Positions 1 to 10,483 of a stretch of DNA of 58,787 nt are shown in pieces (position 1 is the first letter of the stretch; each line of letters begins with the position of its first letter). The stretch lies in the NCBI RefSeq assembly GCF_017114915.1, contig NZ_JAAUOE010000035.1:1145-59931 (forward strand), read 5' to 3'. This DNA comes from Pseudomonas frederiksbergensis (GTDB lineage: Bacteria > Pseudomonadota > Gammaproteobacteria > Pseudomonadales > Pseudomonadaceae). The notes beneath the pieces are model-generated. The model was not told the origin of the DNA. It searched no databases and saw only the letters and a list, made by a program, of their open reading frames with translations. The position numbers and the translations under genes are program-made.

Positions 1-490
1 CCGATGTCACCCCTTTCAGCTTCTGACGAATCATGTCTTCGACTTCAATCAGCGTCATGCCTGCAACGAACTGACGTCCGACATAGGGAAGGGAGATCAT
101 CCCTTGCGAATCGATACGGACTTTCAGTTGGGTGCCGCCAGTCGACAGCGGGGCAAACAGGGCAGTCCCCTCTGGCGCATTGTCGGTGATCAATACGTTG
201 ATCACGTCGCCACCCATCAGGCGTACGGCTGACGTAGTCGGATTGGTGATTGTCGCTACCGCAGGCTTGGCGGCTGGACGCATAAACGGCGCAATAGTAT
301 TGGCGTTGATATCCACCAAGTCATAAGCGGTGTTCTTTTCTTCAATGGTGCCTTTGTAGGGGCCGGCACCGGACAGGGTGCCACCGCAGCCTGCCAATGT
401 CAGAGTCACCAGCATCAAACCCGCAACTGCGCTGTTTCGCATGCTCAAGTTCAGGGGGCGAAGGGGCAGGCCAGAAATGGATTTAATCAC
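1..490 (-). CDS. Polysaccharide export outer-membrane lipoprotein (Wza/KpsD type), 3' end outside window
   Basis: This is the N-terminal part of an outer-membrane polysaccharide export (OPX) lipoprotein, the exit channel for capsule-type polymers. The reading frame runs off the left edge, leaving about 163 codons. A signal peptide ends in a lipobox (LTLAGC) when read from the ATG at 442. I chose the upstream GTG at 490 because a GAGGA stretch precedes it and it overlaps the stop of the KpsE-like gene by a few bases; ATG 442 is the alternative. After a low-complexity linker, a Poly_export-like stretch follows (LMGGDVINVLITDN, then LKVRIDSQGMISLPYVG), typical of the periplasmic domain. It is the last visible gene of the kps-like cluster. 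Confidence 0.85.
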   Translation of the reverse strand, partial: MIKSISGLPLRPLNLSMRNSAVAGLMLVTLTLAGCGGTLSGAGPYKGTIEEKNTAYDLVDINANTIAPFMRPAAKPAVATITNPTTSAVRLMGGDVINVLITDNAPEGTALFAPLSTGGTQLKVRIDSQGMISLPYVGRQFVAGMTLIEVEDMIRQKLKGVTS

Positions 491-1589
491 GATGATCCTC
501 GATCGATGCAATTAGGAAGCGAGTAATGCCGTAAAGCAGAAACAGAGCCAGGAAGATGGTCGCCAGGTTGTACCAGCGCTCTGGATACAGGGCCATCTGA
601 GGTGTGTTGGGGGTGACCACGGTGACCAGCGTGCGAATCTTTTTGCTGGCTTCGATACGTGCGTTGTCCAGTGCGGCAACGGCGGTCTTGTAGGTTTCTT
701 CGGCAATGCCGGAGTCCAGGGTCAACTGTTGGAAGCGCGAAGCGACGACGTTGAGCTGGTCGCCATCGGGAGCCGACACCAGCAGGCGTTTTTCCGCAGT
801 CAGCTGTTCACGAATGGCGTTGACTCGTTGCTGCTGTTGTTTGACCTGAGGGGAGTCCTGGCGAAGTTTGTAGAGCATTTCGGTCAGCACTGCGCGCTCT
901 TTGGAGTACTCGCCTTCCAGAGTGTCGATAATGCTGGCGCGGCCCTGGGCCGAACTTTTACCGTCCAGTACCTTGTTCACGTTCTGGAAGCGCAGCAGCT
1001 CTTCTTTGCGTTTGGTGTAGTTCTTTTTCGCGCCTTCCAGTTCGCTTTGGGCAAAGCGCATCTGTTCGCGGGCGATGCTGTGGGAGACTTCGTTCACGAA
1101 GTGCTCGCTGGCTTCAAGGATGGTCTTGACCATTTGTTCAGCCAGTTCCGGGCTGAAGGCTTGTACTTCAACCCTGAGCAAACCGGTGGTTTCGTCATAG
1201 TGAGCCGAGACCATGCGCTGGTAGTACTTGAGCAAGTCTTCGCGCTCGGTGTCTTTGGTCAGCCAGAAGAAGGGGTCGCTGCGTTGTTGGGTGTATTGCT
1301 CGACCCAGTGCAGACGATCTTCAAGCAGTTGCATCATGTCCATCGACACGATGTATTCGCGCAGGTAAAGGGTCTCTTCCCGGGAGGCGGGGTTCGTGCC
1401 ACTGAGCAGCAGGCTCAATCCTGGTAGTTGGGCACCCGAATTATTACCGTCCTGACGAACCACTACTTGCGCGGAGCTGATATAGCGGTCCACGGCGAAA
1501 AAGCTGTAGTAAACGATGGCCAGGGCCAGCGGTACCACGATCAGCCCCAGTGTCAGGCGCCAGCCCTTGAATTTACCCGTACTGCTCAT
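483..1589 (-). CDS. Capsule polysaccharide export inner-membrane protein (KpsE/CtrB/BexC family)
   Basis: This is a polysaccharide co-polymerase type protein (PCP-3) that links the ABC exporter in the inner membrane with the OPX channel. It has one transmembrane segment near the N terminus (LTLGLIVVPLALAIVYYSFF) and one at the C terminus (NLATIFLALFLLYGITRFLI). Between them lies a long periplasmic domain, rich in charged helices that look like coiled coil (about residues 160-300). The frame is open to a TTG at 1616, but ATG 1589 has an AAGGA 11 nt upstream and gives a normal short cytoplasmic tail (MSSTGKFKGW). Its end overlaps the start of the OPX gene, indicating one transcript. Confidence 0.85.
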   Translation of the reverse strand: MSSTGKFKGWRLTLGLIVVPLALAIVYYSFFAVDRYISSAQVVVRQDGNNSGAQLPGLSLLLSGTNPASREETLYLREYIVSMDMMQLLEDRLHWVEQYTQQRSDPFFWLTKDTEREDLLKYYQRMVSAHYDETTGLLRVEVQAFSPELAEQMVKTILEASEHFVNEVSHSIAREQMRFAQSELEGAKKNYTKRKEELLRFQNVNKVLDGKSSAQGRASIIDTLEGEYSKERAVLTEMLYKLRQDSPQVKQQQQRVNAIREQLTAEKRLLVSAPDGDQLNVVASRFQQLTLDSGIAEETYKTAVAALDNARIEASKKIRTLVTVVTPNTPQMALYPERWYNLATIFLALFLLYGITRFLIASIEDHRD

Positions 1590-1636
1590 ATGCACACGCA
1601 TCCTTGAAATAAACAATTACGCCACGGTCGGGGCGA

Positions 1637-2290
1637 TCAGGTGTTGTAGGCCTTGATGCCTTCGGCGACATCGTCATAGATCTGCACTCCGCCATCTCGT
1701 ACCAACAGCACGACATCACAGAGCTTTTGAATTTCATTCATGTTGTGCGAGACCAGCACGACTTTGGACTTCTGCAGTCGCTCTTCAAAAACTTCGGCGC
1801 ACTTGCGTTTGAAGTGTGCGTCGCCGACGGACATGACCTCGTCGATCAGGTAGTAGTCGAAGTCGAATGCCATGCTCAGGCCGAAGGCCAGGCGCGAGCG
1901 CATGCCCGATGAGTAGGTTTTGACCGGCTCGTCGATCCAGCTGCCGATCTCGGCGAAGTCTTCGACGTAGCGGACCTTCTCGCGCATGGCTTCGCCTACG
2001 GCGCCGTAGACGCGGGCGACGAACTTGATGTTTTCGCGACCGGTCATGCTGCCCTGAAAGCCGCCGGACAAGCCCACGGGCCAGGAGATGCTCTGGTCGG
2101 TGGCGATGGTGCCGGAGTCCGGAACGTCAGCGCCGCCCAGCAGGCGTACCAGGGTTGATTTTCCTGCGCCATTTCGACCGATCAGGCCGATATTTTTTCC
2201 GGCGGGGATCTTCAGCGACAGGTCACGGAAAACGTGGCGTCGGCCTTTGGGGGTCAGGTACGACTTGGTGATATTTCTGAGCTCGAACAC
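1637..2290 (-). CDS. Polysaccharide ABC exporter ATPase (KpsT-like)
   Basis: This is the ATP-binding subunit of an ABC-2 type exporter for capsular polysaccharide or a related polymer. The 217 residues match the short KpsT/CtrD/BexA form. Visible motifs are Walker A (GLIGRNGAGKST), the signature region (TYSSGMRSRLAFGLSMAF), Walker B (YYLIDE) and the switch histidine (VVLVSHN). There is no C-terminal carbohydrate-binding domain of the Wzt kind, which argues for a capsule-type rather than O-antigen exporter. The start codon is GTG, 13 bases after the stop of the permease gene. Confidence 0.9.
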   Translation of the reverse strand: MFELRNITKSYLTPKGRRHVFRDLSLKIPAGKNIGLIGRNGAGKSTLVRLLGGADVPDSGTIATDQSISWPVGLSGGFQGSMTGRENIKFVARVYGAVGEAMREKVRYVEDFAEIGSWIDEPVKTYSSGMRSRLAFGLSMAFDFDYYLIDEVMSVGDAHFKRKCAEVFEERLQKSKVVLVSHNMNEIQKLCDVVLLVRDGGVQIYDDVAEGIKAYNT

Positions 2291-2303
2291 GGGAAGCCTG
2301 CGG

Positions 2304-3095
2304 TTAGCCGTTCTTGGTGGAGATCAAATGCAGTCGACGAACCCGGTAAGTACCAAGCGATACGAACAGCAAAACCAGGGTGAAGGCGATGACGTAATGG
2401 AGTGAAACGCCATCGACTGGAACGTAGAACGGAAAGATTTCGGCGCGGATCAGTTCCAGCAAATGCAGGAACGGGTTGAGCAGTAGCAGCGGCAGCATCG
2501 CGTGCGGCAGATAGGCTGCCGGGATCAGTACTCCGGAGATGAAGTACAGCGGGAAGAACATCATGCGAATGAACAGTTTGCTGCCGGGAATGGCATGGGC
2601 GATCAGTGAGAGCGACATGCCCAGGCCAAAGGCAAACAACACCCCCAGCAGGATGGTCAGCATCCATTGGATGGGGGCCTTGATCGACATGTCGAAGCCG
2701 GACCAGGCGAAGCCGAACACCAGAATGGCGTAGACCGTGGCAGAGATGCTGAACTCAACCAGTGCGCGGGCGATATAGGTGTCGAGAGGTTTGATCTGCT
2801 TGTAGGCAAACAGCGAGCGGTTTTCCCTGGGGCTGTCCATCAGGCGTAGCGCAATGTTACGAAACAGCAGGAAGGGGGCGAGGCCCACCAGCACGAATAC
2901 CGGGAAATCCAGACCCGCCACGCTCCGGCCGCGAATCAGCGAGAACAGCACGCTCAGAATCAGCAGGTGACAGATCGGTTCAAGCAACATCCACACCGCG
3001 CCCATGCGGCTTTCACCGATACGCGCACGCGCTTCGCGTAATACCAGAGCAAAGATGACGGATTTTTTGATTTGGAGGGGCGAACGAGGTTTCAA
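2304..3095 (-). CDS. Polysaccharide ABC exporter permease (KpsM-like)
   Basis: This is the membrane subunit of the ABC-2 exporter, 263 residues with about six hydrophobic segments. The N terminus (LREARARIGESRMGAVWMLLEP, broken here by family-typical Arg and Gly) is the KpsM/BexB hallmark preceding the first membrane span. The predicted start is a TTG without a clear Shine-Dalgarno; an in-frame GTG about 24 bases upstream is an alternative. It heads the visible export operon KpsM-KpsT-KpsE-OPX. No glycosyltransferase or KpsC/KpsS-type lipid-linker gene is within the window, so any synthesis genes would lie to the left. Confidence 0.87.
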   Translation of the reverse strand: MKPRSPLQIKKSVIFALVLREARARIGESRMGAVWMLLEPICHLLILSVLFSLIRGRSVAGLDFPVFVLVGLAPFLLFRNIALRLMDSPRENRSLFAYKQIKPLDTYIARALVEFSISATVYAILVFGFAWSGFDMSIKAPIQWMLTILLGVLFAFGLGMSLSLIAHAIPGSKLFIRMMFFPLYFISGVLIPAAYLPHAMLPLLLLNPFLHLLELIRAEIFPFYVPVDGVSLHYVIAFTLVLLFVSLGTYRVRRLHLISTKNG

Positions 3096-3446
3096 GAGTA
3101 ATTACCGCACAGCACAGCCGCGCGATAAACGCGTTGCTTGAATTCATTTTCAGAGGACTGTCTGTCGAAGTAAAACAGACGGCTTCCGTTCGTGGGGCGC
3201 GAGGTTAAACGGTGGCGAAGACACTCGTCAAGCCGATTGGTTCCCTTGCACTGACTGACAAAAAATAACGGTTATGACCCGCAGTTCGGGCGTCAAAAAA
3301 GCGATTTCCTCAGTGTTTATTGGGTGTTGCCACGGGCAGCGTCAAAATAGCGTGGTCTATCGGAACAACAGAATGACCAATGCGATAATCGTGCCACGGC
3401 ACACTGGGTGGCACCGGGTTCGGTTCTGTTTTCAGTCTGTGGTTAG
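3096..3446. other. Intergenic region between kpsM-like gene and CPBP protease gene
   Basis: About 350 bases without a convincing gene. It should carry the promoter of the polysaccharide export operon and the 3' end of the CPBP gene. A stem-loop (GTGCCAC at 3391-3397 pairing with GTGGCAC at 3408-3414) lies just downstream of the CPBP gene but lacks a T tract. I saw no ops/JUMPstart element (GGCGGTAG) on the strand of the export genes. Confidence 0.5.
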
Positions 3447-4238
3447 TTACCCGGCCAACATCGGATAAGTGAACAATCCGAAGTGCAGCAGATTCAAACC
3501 GAAGTGGGTGGCGATGGCTGCACCCAGCCCGCCAAAACGATAGGCCAGGCCATAGCCGATCCCCGCCAGACTCGCCAGCAACACCCATTGCCAGCCAGCG
3601 CCCAGATGAGCGAGACCGAACAGCAGCGAGGCGAGCAACAAGGCAAGGTTGTCGCCATAAGACAGATGTCTGAACTGCCGGCTGAGTCCGCCCTGGATGT
3701 AACCGCGAAACAGCGCTTCTTCCACCAGGGTTACCAGCAACAGATTGTTCAGCAGCCACAGCCAGGCCTGATCCGGCCATTTCGGCGCCCAACTGATCAC
3801 CCCCAACAACAGCGCGCCACCCAAGGCCAGCACAGCGCTCACGGTCAGGGCGAGGGCGGTGGCGTAAACGGACAGTCGCAGGGAGCGTCGGCCAACAATC
3901 CATGGGCAAACCAGCAACAGCCAGAAACCGATCAGGGGTTTGTCCTGATTCAGATACAGGGCGAATGGCACGGCATCATCGGTGAAACGTTGGGGGGCGA
4001 TGACGCGACCGTTGTAGAAACCGGGAAGCCAGTGAACCGCCAGTGCCACTGCCAGAACGATGAACAAGCCGTGGCCGAGGTAGCGGCCAATCGGAACCTG
4101 TTGCTGGCGAACGGCGAAACCGGCAAACAGCAGCAACGCGAAAGAGAGGGCGGCCAGCCAGCCGAGATGTCCGTAGATCAGCGCCAGGCTGTAGCCGAGG
4201 GAGAGAAGTGCCAGATAGGTCCATGGCAGAGCGATCAT
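3447..4238 (-). CDS. CPBP family intramembrane metalloprotease
   Basis: A polytopic membrane protein of 263 residues with the motifs of the CPBP (CAAX protease / Abi) family: EEALFRG, then GLAHLG, then THFGLNLLHF. In this family the two glutamates and the histidines form the metal site within the membrane. About eight hydrophobic segments are visible. An AAGGA sits before the ATG. Substrate is unknown; bacterial members have been linked to peptide maturation or bacteriocin immunity, but nothing nearby indicates which. It is a single gene flanked by a REP pair upstream. Confidence 0.85.
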   Translation of the reverse strand: MIALPWTYLALLSLGYSLALIYGHLGWLAALSFALLLFAGFAVRQQQVPIGRYLGHGLFIVLAVALAVHWLPGFYNGRVIAPQRFTDDAVPFALYLNQDKPLIGFWLLLVCPWIVGRRSLRLSVYATALALTVSAVLALGGALLLGVISWAPKWPDQAWLWLLNNLLLVTLVEEALFRGYIQGGLSRQFRHLSYGDNLALLLASLLFGLAHLGAGWQWVLLASLAGIGYGLAYRFGGLGAAIATHFGLNLLHFGLFTYPMLAG

Positions 4239-4255
4239 TTGAAGTCCTTATTCCT

Positions 4256-4343
4256 GTAGGAGCGAGCTTGCTCGCGAAAGCGGTTTAACATTCAACATTT
4301 TTGTTGTCTGACACACCGCTTTCGCGAGCAAGCTCGCTCCTAC
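4256..4343. repeat. REP doublet (REPIN-like inverted repeat)
   Basis: A perfect 28-bp inverted repeat: 4256-4283 (beginning GTAGGAGCGAGCTTGCTCG) is the reverse complement of 4316-4343, with a 32-base spacer. The arms match the common Pseudomonas REP core (GTAGGAGC...GCTTGC...GCGAA). It sits between the CPBP gene and acnA. Confidence 0.9.
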
Positions 4344-4379
4344 GTTGGTTGTCGTACACAACGAGACGTAAGCCCCCCC

Positions 4380-4406
4380 AAAAAAAACACCGCCCGAAGG
4401 CGGTGT
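4380..4406 (-). terminator. Rho-independent terminator of acnA
   Basis: On the minus strand an 8-bp GC-rich stem (ACACCGCC / GGCGGTGT, loop CGAA, 4387-4406) is followed by a run of T (the A run at 4380-4387). It lies 17 bases after the acnA stop. Confidence 0.9.
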
Positions 4407-4422
4407 CGTTGTCAGCAAGCCA

Positions 4423-7164
<2,742 letters not shown>

Positions 7165-7386
7165 TGAAATGACTCCTTTAAGTCCACACGGCTACGGACG
7201 GAGGGAAGGGCAGAGGTTTAAACCTAGTCCTGTTTGGTGCTTAAGGCTAATAACTGGACTCAATGGACAAATCCAGGGTTCCGATCTCGGCTATCATGCG
7301 CCGGTTTTCGTGACAGGCTTTGCTTCAACGCAAGTCTTGGCATCGCGCAGTGGCGCAATTTTTCCGCCAACTGCCCAGGAGTAAGA

Positions 7387-8460
7387 ATGAACACCCTCTT
7401 TATGCATTGCCGGCCGGGCTTCGAAAGCGAAGTCTGTTCCGAGATTTCCGAACACGCCGCGCGGCTGAATGTGGCCGGTTATGCCAAGGCCAAAACCGCC
7501 AGCGCCTGCGCCGAATTTATCTGCACCGAAGAAGACGGCGCCGAGCGTCTGATGCGCGGTCAGCGTTTCGCCGAGCTGATTTTTCCGCGCCAGTGGGCCC
7601 GGGGGATTTTTATCGATCTGCCGGAAACCGACCGCATCAGCGTAATCCTCGCGCACATGGCCGACTTCCCGGTGTGCGGCAGCCTGTGGCTGGAAATGGT
7701 CGACACCAACGATGGCAAAGAGCTGTCGAACTTCTGCAAGAAGTTCGAAGTGCACCTGCGCAAGGCGCTGATGGCGGCCGGCAAGCTGGTGGAAGACGCC
7801 AATAAACCGCGGCTGCTGCTGACATTCAAGAGCGGCCGCGAAGTGTTCATGGGCCTGGCGGAGTCGAACAACTCGGCGATGTGGCCGATGGGCATTCCAC
7901 GCTTGAAGTTTCCCCGTGAGGCACCGAGCCGTTCGACGCTGAAGCTGGAAGAGGCCTGGCATCACTTTATTCCACGCGACCAGTGGGACGAGCGCCTGCA
8001 CAGCGACATGACCGGCGTCGACCTCGGCGCCGCCCCTGGTGGCTGGACCTGGCAACTGGTCAACCGTGGCATGCTGGTGACCGCCATCGACAACGGTCCG
8101 ATGGCCGAAAGCCTGATGGACACCGGTCTGGTGCAGCACTTGATGGCTGATGGTTTCACCTTCAAGCCCAAGCAGCCGGTGGACTGGATGGTCTGCGACA
8201 TCGTCGAGAAACCGGCGCGCAACGCCGCGATGCTGGAAGAATGGATTGGCGAGGGGCATTGCCGGGAAGCGGTGGTCAACCTCAAGCTGCCGATGAAACA
8301 GCGTTATGCCGAAGTGAAGCGCTTGCTGGAACGCATCGCCGACGGGTTCAAGGCGCGGGGCATTCGGGTCGAGATCGGCTGCAAGCAGCTGTATCACGAC
8401 CGTGAAGAAGTCACCTGCCATTTGCGCCGATTGGACGTGAAGAAATCCAAGTCCCGCTGA
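7387..8460 (+). CDS. rlmM: 23S rRNA 2'-O-ribose methyltransferase RlmM
   Basis: RlmM methylates the ribose of C2498 in 23S rRNA with S-adenosylmethionine. The 357-residue protein has an N-terminal THUMP-like region and a Rossmann methyltransferase domain with the SAM motif DLGAAPGGWTWQL at about residues 217-229. Conserved lysines and an aspartate (VCDIVEKP; NLKLPMKQRY) fit the K-D-K-E catalytic tetrad of RrmJ-like enzymes. The frame is open further upstream to 7234, but ATG 7387 matches the family N terminus (MNTLFMHCRPGFE) and is preceded by AGGAGTAAG. Confidence 0.95.
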   Translation: MNTLFMHCRPGFESEVCSEISEHAARLNVAGYAKAKTASACAEFICTEEDGAERLMRGQRFAELIFPRQWARGIFIDLPETDRISVILAHMADFPVCGSLWLEMVDTNDGKELSNFCKKFEVHLRKALMAAGKLVEDANKPRLLLTFKSGREVFMGLAESNNSAMWPMGIPRLKFPREAPSRSTLKLEEAWHHFIPRDQWDERLHSDMTGVDLGAAPGGWTWQLVNRGMLVTAIDNGPMAESLMDTGLVQHLMADGFTFKPKQPVDWMVCDIVEKPARNAAMLEEWIGEGHCREAVVNLKLPMKQRYAEVKRLLERIADGFKARGIRVEIGCKQLYHDREEVTCHLRRLDVKKSKSR

Positions 8461-8470
8461 CTTTGTGTTC

Positions 8471-8584
8471 CGATCGTTCCCACGCTCTGCGTGGGAACGC
8501 CGCCGGGGACGCTCCGCGTTCCGCTTTTGGATGTGACGCAGAGCGTCACGGGATGCATTCCCACGCAGAGCGTGGGAACGATCA
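8471..8584. repeat. Compound palindromic repeat, second repeat family
   Basis: Two copies of a palindrome (GTTCCCACGCTCTGCGTGGG at 8476 and its counterpart at 8559-8581) face each other around an inner pair of GACGC-AGA-GCGTC-like elements. The outer flanks (CGATC ... GATCG) are also inverted. The sequence differs from the GTAGGAGC REP family elsewhere in the window. It fills most of the gap between rlmM and tusA. Confidence 0.85.
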
Positions 8585-8645
8585 GCTGCCAGTGACTAGA
8601 CACCCGGCAATGCGCGACAATGCCGGCACGTTTCAGGAGTAAACC

Positions 8646-8897
8646 ATGAGTGAAATGATCGATACGCCGGTCGACGGCACCCTCGACGCCACCGGCCTCA
8701 ATTGCCCGGAGCCGGTGATGATGCTGCACCAGCACATCCGTGACCTGGCGCCCGGCGGCCTGCTGAAGGTGATCGCCACCGACCCGTCGACCCGTCGCGA
8801 CATCCCCAAGTTTTGCGTGTTCCTCGACCACGAACTGGTCGCGCAGCAAGAAGAGGCAGGCACCTACCTCTACTGGATCCGCAAGAAACTCGCTTAA
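8646..8897 (+). CDS. tusA: Sulfurtransferase TusA
   Basis: A small cytoplasmic sulfur carrier of 83 residues that passes persulfide sulfur from IscS, mainly for 2-thiolation of tRNA wobble uridine. The family signature CPEP is present, with the active cysteine at residue 20 (TGLNCPEPVM). The C-terminal half (YLYWIRKK) is also family-typical. An AGGAG precedes the start. It converges on the MATE gene, with a 4-base tail-to-tail overlap. Confidence 0.95.
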   Translation: MSEMIDTPVDGTLDATGLNCPEPVMMLHQHIRDLAPGGLLKVIATDPSTRRDIPKFCVFLDHELVAQQEEAGTYLYWIRKKLA

Positions 8898-10303
8898 CCC
8901 GCCGAACGGCTGATGCGGATCCGCTTGCGTGCACTGCGTGCCAGGCGGATCGACAGCATCAGCGCCGCGCAACTCAAGCCGACAATCAAACCCTGCCACA
9001 ACCCGCTCGGGCCGCTCGGCGCGCCGAACCAGTCGGTCAGGCCCAGGGCGTAACCCACCGGCAAACCAATGCCCCAATAAGCGAACAGCGTCAGGATCAT
9101 CGTCACGCGCGTGTCCTGATAGCCCCGCAGTGCGCCGGCCGCCGTCACCTGAATCGCATCGGAAAACTGGAACAGCGCCGAGTACACAATCAGCATCGCG
9201 GCTACGTGAATCACCGTCGGATCGGCGGTGTAGATTGCGGCGATGGGTTCACGCAGCAACAGCATCATGCTTGCGGAAATGCACGCATAAGCCAGTGCCG
9301 TGCCCATACCGACCCCGGCGGCGAAGCGTGCTTCACGTGGTTCTTCACGGCCCAGTGCCTGGCCGACCCGCACGGTCACGGCCATGCCCAGGGAGTAGGG
9401 GATCATGAACACCAGCGAGCTGAAATTCAGGGCGATCTGGTGCCCGGCGACCACAGTGGCGCCGAGGCTGCCGATCAGCAGGGCGATTACGGCGAAGATG
9501 CTCGACTCGGCGAACACCGCGATGCCGATAGGCAGGCCAATGCCCAGCAAGCGTTTGATCACCGCCCACTGTGGCCAGTCGAAACGGCTGAACAGCTGGC
9601 TTGACTGGTAGGCCGGCGCCCAACGCTCCCACCCGGCCATGCCCAGCGCCATCACCCACATCACGATCGCCGTGGCCCAGCCGCAGCCGACACCGCCCAT
9701 GGCCGGCACACCGAAGTGGCCATAGATGAAGATGTAATTGAGCGGAATGTTCAGCGCCAGCCCGCACAAGCCAAGGACCATGGCCGGGCGGGTGCGACCC
9801 AGGCCATCACTGAAGCAACGCAACACGTGATAAAACGCGACAGCGGGCAGGCCGCTGGCGATGCCGTGCAGGTACTGCATGCACGGGCTGATCAGTTCGG
9901 GGTCGACCTTCATGAGGTGCAGGATCGGTTCGGCGCTGAACAGCATGCCGGTCGCCATCAACCCCACCACCAGCGCCAGCCACAAGGCCTGACGCACAAT
10001 CGGGCCAATCTCGCTGTGAGTGCCGGCGCCGAAGCGCTGGGCGACTTTGGGGGTAGTGGCCAGCAGTGTGCCGGTCATCAACAGAAACACCGGCACCCAG
10101 ATCGAGTTACCCAGCGCGACGGCCGCCAGATCCCGAGGCCCGACCCGACCGGCCATCACCGCATCGACGAAGCCCATGGCGGTGGTGGCCAGTTGCGCGA
10201 TCATGATCGGCAACGCCAGGCCGAGCAGGTTTTTCAGCTCCAGGCGAACCCGGGCCGGGCGGTTGAAGGAAAGAGCGGTGGGGCGGTCAGTCACGGTATT
10301 CAA
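8894..10303 (-). CDS. MATE family multidrug efflux pump (NorM/PmpM type)
   Basis: A 469-residue, 12-span multidrug and toxin extrusion transporter, expected to export cationic drugs using a Na+ or H+ gradient. Two homologous halves are visible, starting at LALPIMIAQLATTAMGFVD and LGIGLPIGIAVFAESSIFA. The start is a TTG with GGACG upstream; a GTG 9 bases further in is possible. In PAO1 the PmpM pump is of this kind, but I do not assign the symbol on sequence alone. The C terminus is arginine-rich. Confidence 0.9.
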   Translation of the reverse strand: MNTVTDRPTALSFNRPARVRLELKNLLGLALPIMIAQLATTAMGFVDAVMAGRVGPRDLAAVALGNSIWVPVFLLMTGTLLATTPKVAQRFGAGTHSEIGPIVRQALWLALVVGLMATGMLFSAEPILHLMKVDPELISPCMQYLHGIASGLPAVAFYHVLRCFSDGLGRTRPAMVLGLCGLALNIPLNYIFIYGHFGVPAMGGVGCGWATAIVMWVMALGMAGWERWAPAYQSSQLFSRFDWPQWAVIKRLLGIGLPIGIAVFAESSIFAVIALLIGSLGATVVAGHQIALNFSSLVFMIPYSLGMAVTVRVGQALGREEPREARFAAGVGMGTALAYACISASMMLLLREPIAAIYTADPTVIHVAAMLIVYSALFQFSDAIQVTAAGALRGYQDTRVTMILTLFAYWGIGLPVGYALGLTDWFGAPSGPSGLWQGLIVGLSCAALMLSIRLARSARKRIRISRSAG

Positions 10304-10429
10304 GGCGAAACGTCCAAAGGGTTTTGATGCGCGAGGCGGCGCATTCTACGCCTTGACGCAATGGTCAGGAAAAATCCTGTGTTACCGATTTGTAATCCCT
10401 CAACCCGGCAGCTCACAGAAGATGTGTGC

Positions 10430-10455
10430 TAGGCGCAGAGTGTCATCTGCGCCTA
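10430..10455. promoter_or_regulatory. Perfect inverted repeat upstream of pdxB
   Basis: TAGGCGCAGA (10430-10439) and TCTGCGCCTA (10446-10455) form a perfect 10-bp stem with a 6-base loop, 28 bases before the pdxB start. There is no T tract, so it is not a normal terminator. It could be an operator or an RNA hairpin in the leader. Confidence 0.5.
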
Positions 10456-10483
10456 AACTGCCGGTCCGCCAAAGGAGCCTGCC

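Noticed and set aside
3274..3468. 64-codon plus-strand frame in the kpsM-CPBP gap
   Set aside because: No Shine-Dalgarno, low-complexity sequence and no domain. It overlaps the end of the CPBP gene.
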